Assembly: GCF_042767895.1 (NCBI RefSeq)
Contig: NC_091568.1
Coordinates: forward strand, 39,586,693 to 39,634,192
DNA from: Penaeus vannamei
Taxonomy: Eukaryota; Arthropoda; Malacostraca; Decapoda; Penaeidae
Direction of reading: 5' to 3'
DNA length: 47,500 nt
Made by a program: the position numbers and the translations under genes. Shown piece by piece: positions 36,588 to 47,500 of this stretch. Position 1 is the first letter of the stretch. The number at the start of each line of letters is the position of its first letter. The notes below the pieces were generated by a model. It was not told the origin of the DNA and made no database searches. It saw nothing but the letters and a program-made list of their open reading frames with translations.

Positions 36588-39500
36588 GAAGAAATATATA
36601 TATTGCCATTCCATTACCTTTTCCCAATTCAAGGTGAAATTCCTTACCTTCTGACCCAGAGCCATAATCACATTGCCAAGATTGGACAGAGATCTGTTGA
36701 TGTTCTGCGTTTCTGTTAGTCTTGCTCCTTCTGAGCCTGACTCCTTCAGTCTCTCTGATCCAGCCAGGTCAACCAGATTCAAGTTACCTGTGAAAAATTA
36801 TTGCAACATATCAGATATAAAGCAATCTAAGAAAGTAACATTCTGGTACTAGGTGGGTACTGGTACACCCTGATCACCCAATATGCCAAGTACATTATTC
36901 ATGATCTAAAACACATACATACCCTATACAAAGGTAGCAGGTTGGTACTAGTATACTTTTTTGTACTAAAGCTACATATAATGACAAAAGGAGATTATGG
37001 GAATATAGTACAGAGATTCAAGACCTCAAGAAATATACAACCAGCTTAAACAAATTATCACTGCGGTCTGCAAACAATATTTACCCCACTCACTCCCACA
37101 AAATGACCCAGTTCCTCAGATCAATGATCCATATTCTTCTGTTCCCCAGTTGTAAATATCACGTACCTTCACAAGACTCCATTGTTTTACTATTGTGTCC
37201 TGTAAGTTTGAGTCGGAAGACGGAGTGTGAACGGGAAGATCTCTCATTCATGTTGGTGGCAGCTACAGCTCTCTGCTGCTGCGCTAGAGTCAAAAGATGA
37301 TGAACACGGCCTTCGTTCTCTACTTCAACCACCTGAAAAAAACAAGGCAATGAATGCTGAATGCTAACTGACAGAAGCTGTTAGTAATAATGATCTAAAA
37401 AGCTCAAATGAGTAAATAAATGGATCATTTGAACTACAGCTAAAACTGCAACTATCCCAGGCCCCTCTGAGTCACTGATATAATTCAGTTAGGTCAACTA
37501 TAGTTCAACAAACTACAATTATATCAGAAAAGATATCAACAAAATGTACATTCACAAGCGGTAGATAAAAATCAATAAAAATAATGCTATGTATTTACCA
37601 CCTGTGCACTGAGAAAGTACTCAAACAGGATGATAAATGCATTAAATTTTTTTATAGATGCATATATACTGGGGAAAAAAAAAAAAAAAAATTACACTGC
37701 TGAACTGTATGTCAAGTACATTCTCATACAACAGGGACAAATTGACAGTTGTATGAATAGAGGCAAAAGTTTTAAAGTTGTATGCATAAAACAACTTGAT
37801 TTGGATCGGTTTCACAAATAAGGTCAATGGATCTAAACTTAAATGAACACCGCCAGCACTCCAGGAACTGAATGGTTATTAGATTCTGTGCGAGATCAGT
37901 ACCTTGGTAACTGATACACATATAAGGTCACCAGCTATTCTGCATACTGAAGTACCAACACAAAGACAATCACTATACAATATGCCATTTGTAAGTCAGT
38001 TGTGGATCAACATGATTTAGCTATTCAACATTTACACAATGTAGAGTGGGAGCAGCTGGTATTCAACTAAAGGAGCGGGTTAACGGTAGATCAGTCACTT
38101 GTGGGAAGCCATGTTCATCATGAGTGCAACTAAGTAACTTTTCCATGAAATCTCTTCCAAGATGTGATATCAACGCCCTCGCAGTGTCTAAAGTACACCC
38201 CCTAATTATGAAAATAAAACAACTATCCCTTCAAACCATACCACCATCCCCCCCCTCCCCCCCAATCAAAATAATCTTATGAGAGCTCCTACCTTCAGAT
38301 TGGTGACATAGGTATCATTCTTCTTGCTGTCAACAAGCTTCACGTCGTAGGTAAGATTCTTGGCTTCCTTGGACGTGGCCAGAAGATCTCTTATGGTTTC
38401 ATTGTAGATTTCCAAAAAGCTTGCCTCTACCTTGTAAGTCCAGCCCTGTAAGGGAAAAGAATCTATAAGTATCTAAAAAGGCAAAGTGATCTACAGAGGA
38501 AACACTGTAATACATCTGAGGTAAAGCCATTATCGGCAAGTAACGCAACAACAACACCTACAATCTCTATTTTCTGTTACACACAAATATTCACACATTT
38601 CTTCCAGATATGTATACATATCTCTTTCTCATTCACATCACCACAAAATGCACCAATCCTTTCAGTTTTAAGAAAACACCTGAACTTCCCTCCCATTTGA
38701 ACAATTGCTCCCAACCAAGAGCAGACGAATGTCAAATCATTCAAAACAATGACTTCTCAAATTGCTGTACTTGAGCAATAGAAATGATTCAAGGTTACAT
38801 TCCCGACACATCTGCAGGGAGACAGCGAGGGAAGGGAGGAGGACGAGGAGGAGGACAAGGAGGAGAGGGAGGAGTAGAAGGTGCAGGAGGTGGAGGTGAT
38901 GGGAGTAGGAGTAAAAGAGTAAAAGGTGGTGGAGGGAAGTGGAAGGAGGAGGGGGGGGGGGGGGGAGGTCAAGGTCAGGAGGAGGAGAGGAGGAGGAGGT
39001 GAGAAGGTGAGGAGGAGGAGGAAGTGAGAAGGAGCAGGTGAGGAGGAGGAGGAGGAGAAGGAGGTGAGGAAGCGAGAAGGAGCAGGAGAAGGAGGTGAGG
39101 AGGAGGAGGAGAAGGAGGTGAGGAGCAGGTGAGAAGGTGAGGAGGTGGAGGAAGTGAGGAGCAGGTGAGGAGGAGGAGGAGGAGGAGGAGGAGGAGGAGG
39201 AGGAGGAGGAGGTGAGGAGGAGGTGAGAAGGTGAGGAGGTGGAGGAAGTGAGGAGCAGGTGAGGAGGAGGAGGAGGAGGAGGAGGAGGAGGAGGAGGAGG
39301 TGAGGAGGTGGAGGAAGTGAGGAGCAGGTGAGGAGGAGGAGGAGGAGGAGGAGGAGGAGGAGGTGAGGAGCAGGTGAGAAGGTGAGGAGGTGGAGGAAGT
39401 GAGGAGCAGGTGAGGAGGAGGAGGAGGAGGAGGAGGAGGTGAGAAGGTGAGGAGGTGGAGGAAGTGAGGAGCAGGTGAGGAGGAGGAGGAGGAGGAGGAG

Positions 39501-42500
39501 GAGGAGGAGGTGGAGGAAGTGAGGAGCAGGTGAGGAGGAGGAGGAGGAGGAGGAGGAGGAGGAGGAGGAGGAGGAGAAGGAGGTGAGGAGCAGGTGAGAA
39601 GGTGAGGAGCAGGTGAGGAGGAGGAGGAGGAGGAGGAGGAGGAGGAGGAGGAGGAGGAGGGGAGGAGGAGGAAGTGAGAAAGAGCAGGTGAGAAGGAGGA
39701 GGAGGTGAGAAGGTGAGGAGGAGGAGGAAGTGAGAAGGAGCAGTTGAGGAGGAGGAGAAGGAGGAGGTGAAGAGGAGGAGGAGAAAAAGAAGAGGAATGA
39801 GGAGGAGGAGGAGGAGGAGCAGGAGGAAGAGGAATAGGAAGAAGAAAGGCAAGAGTAGGAGGAAGAACAGGGGGGGGGGGAGAAGGTGGAAGTAAAAGGT
39901 GGTGGAGGGAAGTGGAAGGAGGCAGAGGGAGGAAGAAGAAGAGGAGGGGGAAGAGGAGGAGGTGAGAAGGTGAGGAGGAGGAGGAGGAAGTGAGAAGGAG
40001 CAGGTGAGGAGGAGGAGGAGGAGGAGGAGGAGGAGGAAGAGGAGGAGGTGAGGAGAAGAAGGAGGTGAGAAGGTGAGAAGGTGAGGAGGAGGAGGAGGAA
40101 GTGAGAAGGAGCAGGTGATGAGGAGGAGGAGAAAAAGAAGAAGAGGAAGGAGAAGAAGGAGGAGGAGGAGGAGGAGCAAGACCAGGAGGAGCAGGAGCAG
40201 GAGGAGGGAGAAGGGAGGGGGAGGAGGAGGAGGAAAAGGAGAAAGAGGAAGAGGAAGAGGAGGAAGAGGATAATGAGGATTAGAATAAGCATAAGAGAGA
40301 GATGTTGACAAATTCATTACAAGAGATAACAACAACAGTAGAGTGAGAAAGTAGAAAAGCAAGAATAACTCCCAAACCTTGTCTTCGAGATCCTTCAAGG
40401 TCTTGAAAATGTGCTTGACGGTGCGCGGGATCATCCCCTCCAGCGACTCGTCCCCGTGCATTCCCTCCATTGTGAAGGTCTTTCCAGAACCGGTCTGTCC
40501 GTAGGCGAAGACGCAGACATTGTAGCCATCCAGGGCAGACTGAGCCAGCTGTGAAATCTCCTCAAACACTTCAGCCTGAGTGCTGGTTGGGTTGAAGACT
40601 CGGTCGTAAGAGAACTCGATAGCTCCTCCTCCCCGCCCTTTGAGGCCCGACATCGTGCTGCTGTTGGGATCTGGAGAATTTTATTTTTTAGTAAACGGCT
40701 TCAATGAAGAAACCTTGCAACAGTTATTTCCATTCAAAGTTACCAAAAAGAATAATTTCTAAATCCCGAAAGCATCTCCATTCGCACGAAAATATACAAG
40801 AAAAGAAACCCTCAAAAAAGAAAAAGGGAATGACTCAGCGAGAGCAACACATACCTCCACCCTTGCACAGTTCAAGTGTCTTCTCATCAACGAAGCTGAT
40901 ATGATGGATTACGTCACTGTCTCCATTTCCCTTGATCTCTTCCCCAAGCAGTGGTCTCACTCGGCAGAAGACACGGATGTTACCCTGTCAGAATAAAACA
41001 CCCTTGCTATATATATAACAAATCACAGAACAGAAAACACATGTAAGAGTTATCATTACATGTAGCTTGGAAAAGAAAATACTGAAATACCAAGGCACAA
41101 CTCCCTCCAAACATTCTACTAAATTTTATTTAAAAATAGCCCTGATAAATTAAGTACATTACTTTTTCAGTGTCAATAATGCAAGTGAGAATATAAACAT
41201 ATTTATCAACAATGCTTTACCCAGACAAAACCACAACATTTATCAAAGCGACAAAATATTTGCCAGTTTCTATTTACATCATACCTACATCAACATTTAC
41301 ATAGCACAAGACAAAGGTACATTTTCCCAAACACAAACCTTCAATTCAAGGACGGTGTTGTGAAGCTTTCGCCTGATATTTTCTCCTTCACGCAGCTTTT
41401 TCTCCATGTCCTCAATGGTGTCTTTCTGCTCGGCAACCTGAGACTCAAGCTCCGATACTCGTTTACTTCGGTCATCAAGCATTATCTTTGTAGATGACAG
41501 CTGAGCTTCAATGCCAGCATGTGCACTTGTTAGATGAGAAACAGTTGACTGAAAAGCGAAGAGAAGTTAAAACTTTTTGTACTGATATGTAACTTCTTTT
41601 GTCTGTGAAATAAACTTTCCAAGGAATCAAACTGTTCTATGTAGTAAAAAAGAAATAAGAAGAAGGAAAGAAAAAGGAACATCATTCTTGTACAATACCT
41701 TTAGTCCCGCCAGCTCATCCTGTCTCGCTGAAAGTTCTGACTCCAGCGTTTTGATTTGACGTTCAAGTGTAGCTTTATTGAATTCCAAGTCCTGAATTGT
41801 ACTTTCATATTTCCTCTTGTCAGCACTTCTCCCATCTTGCTCATTTCTACGAGAAATATACATTATTATTATTTTTTTTTAATCTCTAAAAAGCTAGGAA
41901 ACATTCATTGAATACATAAAACCACCACAATGAAGAAGAATTTGTTATCTAATAGAAAAAAAAGAGGGGCTTGATAACTTGCAGTATAAAACAAACATTT
42001 TCCACGAAAGCAAAACAACTGAAACAGAGCCAAGGACTAACCTCAGATTGGAAGCCAGTCGATCAACCTCACCCTGCGTGGCCTGAGATACACTCTGCGT
42101 CTTCTCCAGGTTCTGGTTAAGGCTCCTCTTCTCCAGTTCCAGGCTCTCAATGCGCAAGTCATAGTCCATGAACTTCTGCAGTAAGTTTTCGCGTTCTTCT
42201 GCTGAGTTCTTCACCAGGGCTTCCATGTCCTGCAGGCGCCCTTTGAGGTCCCATGGCGGTCTTTTGCTTTTTCCTAGGTTAATGGCAACTTTATGTAAGA
42301 GCACATAATGAAAGGTCTCATTATATAAAAACAAACAGAACAAAATACTCCATTCATTCATATAAAACAAACCACTTCATCTAGTCATTAGCCAAACTTA
42401 AAATTCTACACTTTGCTCCAAGCAGACAAGCTCAAAAGTGAATGAAAATAAAAGGCCATCTATAACCAAAATGCATGCTGGTGCCTTGCAGAAAAGGCAA

Positions 42501-43790
42501 TTGAGCATTATTAGTTCCATGTTTCGGAGTTGCGAGGAGGTTGAAAGACTTAAAGGGTCTAGAAGTTATCAGTAAGAGCAATGTCTTTTGTACTACCAAT
42601 GATTATGAAACTGTTATAGTAATCTATGCACATGCTTCCTTTTAATCCATCATTCACAGATTCATGTACTGTCCACTGTATTTATTTGTGAATTTTGTTG
42701 TACACAATCTTTCTGGAAATCAAGGAAGCAAGGAACAGGAAAGAAAGGCCGAACTAAAGAATTGACTCCTTGTGACTAAGCTCATGTGGAGCCATTCAGT
42801 AAATTCTAATTCTACTTACTCAGATGATCTTTAAAACAGGAGAAAAAAACATATAGGAAAGATAAAAAAGAGAATATTATCAAAAATAGAAATAAAGAAT
42901 GGCAAACTTTTAGAGGTAGCGGCAAAAGCTTCGACAAAAACCAACCTTTGCTACCTGTATCTCCACCTGTCTTATTGCCCCCTACGGGTGGCTTTGATAC
43001 ACTAGTGCCCGAGGACTTTGTTAGCGAGGTGCTGCGTGAATTGACCTGATTAGTGATGTTGGTGCCGGGTCTTCTAGCTGGTGCTTCTGCAACATCAATA
43101 CACACAATTTGCAATTTAATCCAACAACAGAAAAGCATTACAACTTAGAAAAATAAAAAAATAAATAAAATACAAAAATAAATACATCAGTATTATACAC
43201 ATACAATATACTTTGCAGGAAACCCATCAGAGAATAAATCCAGCAGACAATACAAAAAGTGCCTCACATCAACACATACCCTGATAAAGAACACAAAAAT
43301 CATATCTGTGCTATACAGATACAGCTGGCATTTAATAACACCGCACAGAACACACAAAATCTACATGCATATTGCAATACCTCATTTTTCTCCCTTCATC
43401 ACATACAAAAAACCGGCCCAGGATACGTTTTCATCTGCATATCCACTCAGTTCTAACGGGAATAAAGAGGAAAACAAACACATCAGTGCTAAGAACACCA
43501 ACAATATCAATACTGAAATTGAAGGTTAACAGGTGACTTTTACTAAACAACAGTCTAAATGTGCACAGCAAAATATAAATGTGAGTAAATATACACTAAC
43601 CATCAATAATAAGAACAAAAGCAATAGTAGTAATAACAATAGTAAGAATAGTAGTTACAGTAATAATAAGTATCATCATTATTATCATTATCATAACAAT
43701 AATAATGATGATAATGATAAAGATAAAGATAAAGATAATGGTAATGATGGTAATAATGACAATGAAAATAGAAAAGTAATAGTAACAGTG

Positions 43791-43839
<49 letters not shown>

Positions 43840-45204
43840 TAACAATAAAATAATAACAATAATAATATAAATTATAAATAAATAAATAAATAATAATAAT
43901 AATGAATATAATAAAAAATAATAATAAAAATAATAACAACAACAACAAGAGCAATAATAATAATAATGATAATGATGATAATATTGATAATAATAATAAT
44001 ATTAATAATAATGCTTATTATAATAACAATAGTAATAATAGTAATAGTAATAGTAATAATAATAATAATAATAATAACAATAAATAATATGATTATAACA
44101 ATATGAATAAGAACAAAACTATCAATAACTTTAAAAACAACACTGACAGAACCATCACCTGCAACAGCAAAGCCAATAACAATAGTAATTCTATTACAAT
44201 AAACCATTAAAAAAAAATAATAAAATAAAATAAATGATCATGAACCGATAAATGCAGCAGCAACAACAATAGTAATAATGTTAACAATAACAATAATAAT
44301 GTTGCAGCTGCTCTTGATATGAATTATTACAATCTAATAATTACTATCCTTTCCACCATCTCATCATAATTTTCATTACTATTATTACTACTATTATGAT
44401 TGTTGTTATCATCTAAAATCATCATCATCATTGCCATAATCATTGTTACTATTATAACTACTGTTGTTATCATGATCATTATTGTTCCTATCAATACAAT
44501 TGATATTATCATTATCATTCATACCATCATTATCATCGTCATGATAACTATTGCTATTATTTATGTTATCCTTATCATTACTATAGTTCTTTTCCATCAA
44601 GATTATTAGTAGTAGTTGTATTAAGTGTTATTTTTTCGATTATCATTTTACATAATAATGATAACCATGACAACAATAACATTAATTTAAATAGCAATAC
44701 AAATATCACTAAAAATAATGGCAATGGCAATAACTACAATAATAATAATAATAAAAAAACAATAACAACGACAGTAGCAGTCCGAACCACCGCCAAACGA
44801 CCGCACTGACCCTTCGGCCCCCAACCGCCCCCCATCCCCCCCAACCCAGCACCAGCTCCCAAGAAGACCCCGCACCTCCCTCCTCCTCGCGAGACGAAGA
44901 AGGCGCGTGCGAAGGCGACACTGACCCTCCCCTCCCCGTCCCCGTCCCCGTCCCCACCGCCTCTTTCGCCGCCCACCGCCCAACCTTCGCCTCAGTCGCC
45001 GCCCTTGTTACCTTGCGCCCTCAGGAGAGCTTCGACGATGAGCTTCCCGCTGTCCGGCTTCCGCAGGTCGATGAGCGTGCCGCCGATGCAGAGGCACTGT
45101 CGGCTGCGGTGGAAGTGGCCGTTGGGCGAGGGGCCGGTCGGGGCCGCCGCCACCGCGCTGCCCGGCACCTTCACCAGCCGGCTGAAGGAACACCCGGCCC
45201 CCAT
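35780..45204 (-). CDS. KIFC1: Kinesin-14 (KIFC1/Ncd type), complete gene, 11 coding exons
   Basis: This is a minus-end-directed, C-terminal-motor kinesin that cross-links and focuses spindle microtubules. The exons (minus strand) are 45204-45012, 43086-42955, 42273-42042, 41846-41699, 41548-41339, 40984-40855, 40670-40378, 38445-38293, 37332-37167, 36787-36648 and 35977-35780. They sum to 1995 nt, that is 664 aa, close to human KIFC1 (about 670) and Ncd (700). All introns are GT-AG with matching phases. The order is: tail (1-115); KRPPWDLKG at the start of the coiled coil (116-305); neck and motor start GNIRVFCRVRP (306 on); P-loop GQTGSGKT (406-413); switch I NERSSRSH (526-533); switch II DLAGSE (559-564); and the C-terminal KVNQCHIGTATKQIRK. 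The neck-before-motor order and RFATKVNQC ending are diagnostic of kinesin-14. The start codon is supported by an in-frame TGA two codons upstream. The 5' end is the least certain part. Confidence 0.96.
36497..36590 (+). repeat. (TAA)n microsatellite
   Basis: TAA/AAT triplet run in the KIFC1 intron between exons 10 and 11, 60 nt beyond the exon 10 donor on the minus strand. Confidence 0.95.
36648..36787 (-). CDS. KIFC1: KIFC1 coding exon 10 (switch II and relay)
   Basis: This exon is 140 nt. The acceptor TTTTTCACAG ends at 36788; the donor GTAAGG starts at 36647. It encodes NLNLVDLAGSERLKESGSEG, then ARLTETQNINRSLSNLGNVI and MALGQK. DLAGSE is switch II, and INRSLSNLG is the conserved helix that follows it. 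Confidence 0.97.
37167..37332 (-). CDS. KIFC1: KIFC1 coding exon 9 (switch I)
   Basis: This exon is 166 nt. The acceptor TTTTTTCAG ends at 37333; the donor GTACGT starts at 37166. It encodes VVEVENEGRVHHLLTLAQQQ, RAVAATNMNERSSRSHSVFR and LKLTGHNSKTMESCE. NERSSRSH is switch I, which contacts nucleotide gamma-phosphate and Mg. Confidence 0.97.
38293..38445 (-). CDS. KIFC1: KIFC1 coding exon 8 (central motor domain)
   Basis: This exon is 153 nt, phase 0 to 0. The acceptor CCCTTACAG ends at 38446; the donor GTAGGA starts at 38292. It encodes GWTYKVEASFLEIYNETIRD and LLATSKEAKNLTYDVKLVDS, then KKNDTYVTNLK. SFLEIYNE-IRDLL is a hallmark motor-domain string. Confidence 0.96.
38815..40275 (+). repeat. 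(GGA)n minisatellite in KIFC1 intron 7
   Basis: GGA triplets organised into recurring blocks such as GTGAGAAGGTGAGGAGGTGG, AGGAAGTGAGGAGCAGGTGA and GGAGGAGG runs, with a period of roughly 70-110 bp. On the gene's strand it is a (TCC)n pyrimidine array. Confidence 0.95.
40378..40670 (-). CDS. KIFC1: KIFC1 coding exon 7 (P-loop exon)
   Basis: This exon is 293 nt. The acceptor TTCTCCAG ends at 40671; the donor GTTTGG starts at 40377. It encodes FSYDRVFNPTSTQAEVFEEI, QSALDGYNVCVFAYGQTGSG and KTFTMEG, then GMIPRTVKHIFKTLKDLEDK. The Walker A P-loop GQTGSGKT is intact. The following intron holds a 1.4-kb triplet-repeat array, and the exon's reading frame happens to stay open through it. Confidence 0.97.
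40855..40984 (-). CDS. KIFC1: KIFC1 coding exon 6 (start of motor domain)
   Basis: This exon is 130 nt. The acceptor TTCTGACAG ends at 40985; the donor GTATGT starts at 40854. It encodes GNIRVFCRVRPLLGEEIKGN and HHISFVDEKTLELCKGG. It includes the RVRP nucleotide-pocket motif of the first motor beta-strand and leaves in phase 1. Confidence 0.96.
41339..41548 (-). CDS. KIFC1: KIFC1 coding exon 5 (coiled coil and neck)
   Basis: This exon is 210 nt, phase 0 to 0. The acceptor CGCTTTTCAG ends at 41549; the donor GTTTGT starts at 41338. It encodes STVSHLTSAHAGIEAQLSST, SELESQVAEQKDTIEDMEKK and EGENIRRKLHNTVLELK. The last string is the conserved kinesin-14 neck helix that leads directly into GNIRVF of the next exon. 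Confidence 0.95.
41699..41846 (-). CDS. KIFC1: KIFC1 coding exon 4 (coiled coil)
   Basis: This exon is 148 nt. The acceptor TTTCTCGTAG ends at 41847, and the first base completes Arg. The donor GTATTG starts at 41698. It encodes NEQDGRSADKRKYESTIQDL and LERQIKTLESELSARQDELA, a continuous charged coiled coil with leucines at heptad spacing. Confidence 0.93.
42042..42273 (-). CDS. KIFC1: KIFC1 coding exon 3 (start of coiled coil)
   Basis: This exon is 232 nt. The acceptor ACCTAG ends at 42274; the donor GTTAGT starts at 42041. It encodes GKSKRPPWDLKGRLQDMEAL and, later, EEREN, LRIESLELEKRSLNQNLEKT and EVDRLASNLR. The KRP-WDLKG string matches the conserved boundary between tail and stalk in KIFC1. 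The remainder has heptad-like coiled-coil character. Confidence 0.94.
42955..43086 (-). CDS. KIFC1: KIFC1 coding exon 2 (basic Ser/Thr-rich tail)
   Basis: This exon is 132 nt, phase 1 to phase 1. The acceptor GATGTTGCAG ends at 43087; the donor GTAGCA starts at 42954. It encodes APARRPGTNITNQVNSRSTS and LTKSSGTSVSKPPVGGNKTG. The basic, Ser/Thr-rich disordered composition is typical of the kinesin-14 tail that binds microtubules and importins (family knowledge). Because its length is a multiple of three, it could be skipped without a frameshift. Confidence 0.85.
43610..44100 (+). repeat. (AAT)n imperfect array in KIFC1 intron 1
   Basis: AAT/AAC/ATG triplets with a pure TAA core near 43790-43835. 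Degenerate triplets continue to about 44760. Confidence 0.92.
45012..45204 (-). CDS. KIFC1: KIFC1 coding exon 1 (start codon, N-terminal tail)
   Basis: ATG is at 45204-45202, with an in-frame TGA at 45210-45208. The donor GTAACA follows GCGCAAG (last exon base 45012, phase 1). It encodes 64 residues starting MGAGCSFSRLVKVPG and ending LIVEALLRAQ. The exon is GC-rich, unlike the flanking AAT and GGA repeats, which supports coding. The MGAGCS start fits an N-myristoylation pattern. If a further upstream coding exon exists, this start would be wrong. Confidence 0.75.
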
Positions 45205-45299
45205 GCTTCATCCTTTTGGAGGGGGCGAGGAGCGCCGACGCCCCCTCTGACCTCGCCCTCCAAGCTCCTTCCTGGCCGGGAATGCGGGAGACCTTGGCC

Positions 45300-45690
45300 T
45301 TTGGAGGAGGGGAGGGGGGGGAAGGTAGGAGGGGAGTGGGGCGAGGAGGGACGGTTGGAAGGGAGGGAGGAGGGGAGGGGGAAGAGGAGGGAAGGAAGGA
45401 GTGGAGGGGAGGGGGCGAGGAGGGATGGTTGGAAGGGAGGGGGGAGGGGAGGGGGCGAGGAGGGAAGTAGGAGGGGAGGGAAGGTAGGAGGGAAGGTAGG
45501 AGGGGAGGGGGGCGAGGAGGGAAGGTAGGAGGGAAGGGGGGGAGGAGGGAAGGGGGCGAGGAGGGATGGTTGGAAGGGAGGGGGGCGAGGAGTGGAGGTA
45601 GGAGGGGAGGGGGGAGGGATGGTTGGAAGGGAGGGGGAAGAGGAGGGAAGGAAGGAGTGGAGGGGAGGGGAGGGGCTCCTCCTTCTATGT
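45300..45690 (+). repeat. (GGA)n/GGGA minisatellite upstream of the KIFC1 start
   Basis: Recurring GGGGGCGAGGAGGGATGGTT and GGAAGGGAGG blocks, about 100 bp 5' of the KIFC1 ATG, so it overlaps or adjoins its 5' UTR or promoter. On the gene's strand it is C/T-rich. Confidence 0.9.
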
Positions 45691-46195
45691 TGCCATGAAG
45701 CAAAAGGTATATTTTTCCCGTGACCTTCTGCACGTTTATTTTTTTCTCTCTCTTTTCTTATTCCTTTTTCCTTTAGTTTCTTTCGCCTGTGTCAAGGATA
45801 ACCGCCACTCGCCTCTCCTCGCATCTTATTTCCGAACTAATTACAAAGTCGGTGCTCAGGATCGGGACATTTCACTCACCCTCGCTTTAGTAAACATTCC
45901 TGCTGCTGGGGAGACAAAAATATATATTTCCAGCCGGTCGCAGTAATCACACACTCGCCCGGAATGCACTCTGAATAATTAATCCATCGATACCCGTAAA
46001 TCAAACCAAATTGAAAAAAAAAACGAAATTGAGCTTTAAAAAAATGAAAAATCGCGCGACATGAACCTAGTAAATCAGCTGTAATCATAACTTTTCTTTA
46101 GTTTCGTCTATAATTTCCTGTTCCCATTTCGTTTGTTTGAGACCACCGATTTGTAGAAAAGGGACAAAAATCGAGAAACAACATACACGTACATG
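45691..46195. other. Unique sequence upstream of KIFC1, no gene called
   Basis: May contain 5' UTR or promoter sequence of KIFC1 on the minus strand. I could not place a start site. Confidence 0.5.
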
Positions 46196-46197
46196 CA

Positions 46198-46227
46198 AAC
46201 ACAGACACACAGACACACAGACAGACA

Positions 46228-46283
<56 letters not shown>
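46198..46283 (+). repeat. (AC)n with ACAG variants
   Basis: CACAGACA units grading into a pure AC run. Confidence 0.96.
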
Positions 46284-46285
<2 letters not shown>

Positions 46286-46477
46286 ATCTATTCAAAGAGA
46301 ATGCACTGCGATGATTTTCTTTTTTCAAGACACCAGAGAACTTCACAAATCACCTCGGATTTGTCACAAAAAAAAAAATCAAGCACTGTCTTGGCACGCA
46401 CGTACTTTGTCAGGCCAGCAAAAACTCACAAAATGCTAATCACAAAGGCCCATCAAATCAGAGAATGACTTTGGGTT

Positions 46478-47120
<643 letters not shown>

Positions 47121-47500
47121 AGCGTGGGCGCGGAAACAGCTGACGCCTAATCTCACTAAAACACAAAATCCGCCGAAATCGCGTGTCGAACTGCCGACGC
47201 CACTTCGCCGAATGACAAATGCTTCTTTCTTCTTCTTCTTCTTTCGCCTACCCTCTCTCTCATCTCGACCTCACCTTTCAAACACCTGACAACTTAGGCC
47301 ACTCTACTTCGTCAATACATCACGCGTGCCCTTTCCCTCTCCCCCCAACCCCCTTCCCTCCCCCCCTTCGACTTCCTTTTTCCTCTTCCCTCCCTCCCCC
47401 TCACTTCTTTTCCTCTCCCTTCTCCCCTCACTTCCTTCTCTTTCCCTTCCTCCCTTCCCCTCACTGCCTCTCTTCCCCTCCCTTCCTTCCTCCCTCATTC
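47121..47500. other. Short unique CpG-containing stretch then C/T tract
   Basis: 47121-47330 is unique with several CpGs and a (TTC)n at about 47226. The rest is CCCTT-type pyrimidine repeat running off the window. No gene recognised. Confidence 0.6.

Noticed and set aside
38737..40377. Long Pro/Leu/Ser extension of the KIFC1 P-loop exon
   Set aside because: It is intron sequence. A canonical donor at 40377 joins in phase to an exon at 38445 with conserved motor sequence. The extension is repeat-encoded.

Overview
The window is eukaryotic and arthropod-like. It is packed with long simple-sequence repeats: (AC)n, (CT)n, (AT)n, (TCC)n, (AAT)n, long homopyrimidine or homopurine tracts, and several minisatellites. 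Two intron-rich genes lie within this. The best guess is a decapod crustacean of penaeid-shrimp type. This rests on the extreme microsatellite load and on an arthropod Shaker gene with duplicated pore exons, an arrangement I recall from spiny lobster. Species cannot be fixed from the sequence alone.

Left half, + strand (about 2.5-25.4 kb): the 3' part of a Shaker (Kv1) voltage-gated potassium channel. Two 130-bp exons in tandem (A, 2558-2687; B, 4254-4383) each encode the end of S5, the turret, the pore helix and the TVGYGD filter. They have identical phases, so they behave as mutually exclusive cassettes. A shared exon (15181-15371) encodes S6 and its cytoplasmic extension. A terminal exon (17209-17366) ends in the PDZ ligand ETDV. 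A donor inside that exon and an in-phase acceptor at 25322 suggest a second C-terminus without the PDZ ligand. Exons for T1 and S1 to most of S5 were not found and should lie left of the window.

Right half, - strand (45.2-35.8 kb): a complete C-terminal-motor kinesin-14 (KIFC1/Ncd type). It has 11 coding exons that join in frame to 665 codons (664 aa): a tail, a long coiled coil, the neck, and a motor domain with intact P-loop, switch I and switch II. The two genes are tail to tail. Between them lies about 10 kb of mostly unique sequence with no confidently identified gene. A possible two-exon minus-strand fragment of unknown identity sits at 33.8-34.15 kb.

The strongest biology is in the Shaker pore cassettes. 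Choosing A or B changes five residues. One is the position equivalent to Drosophila Shaker 449, which controls external TEA block and C-type inactivation (Arg in A, Thr in B). The codon for that residue is split across the splice junction. The intron between the cassettes contains large CA and CU repeat blocks, which are possible binding platforms for splicing regulators.
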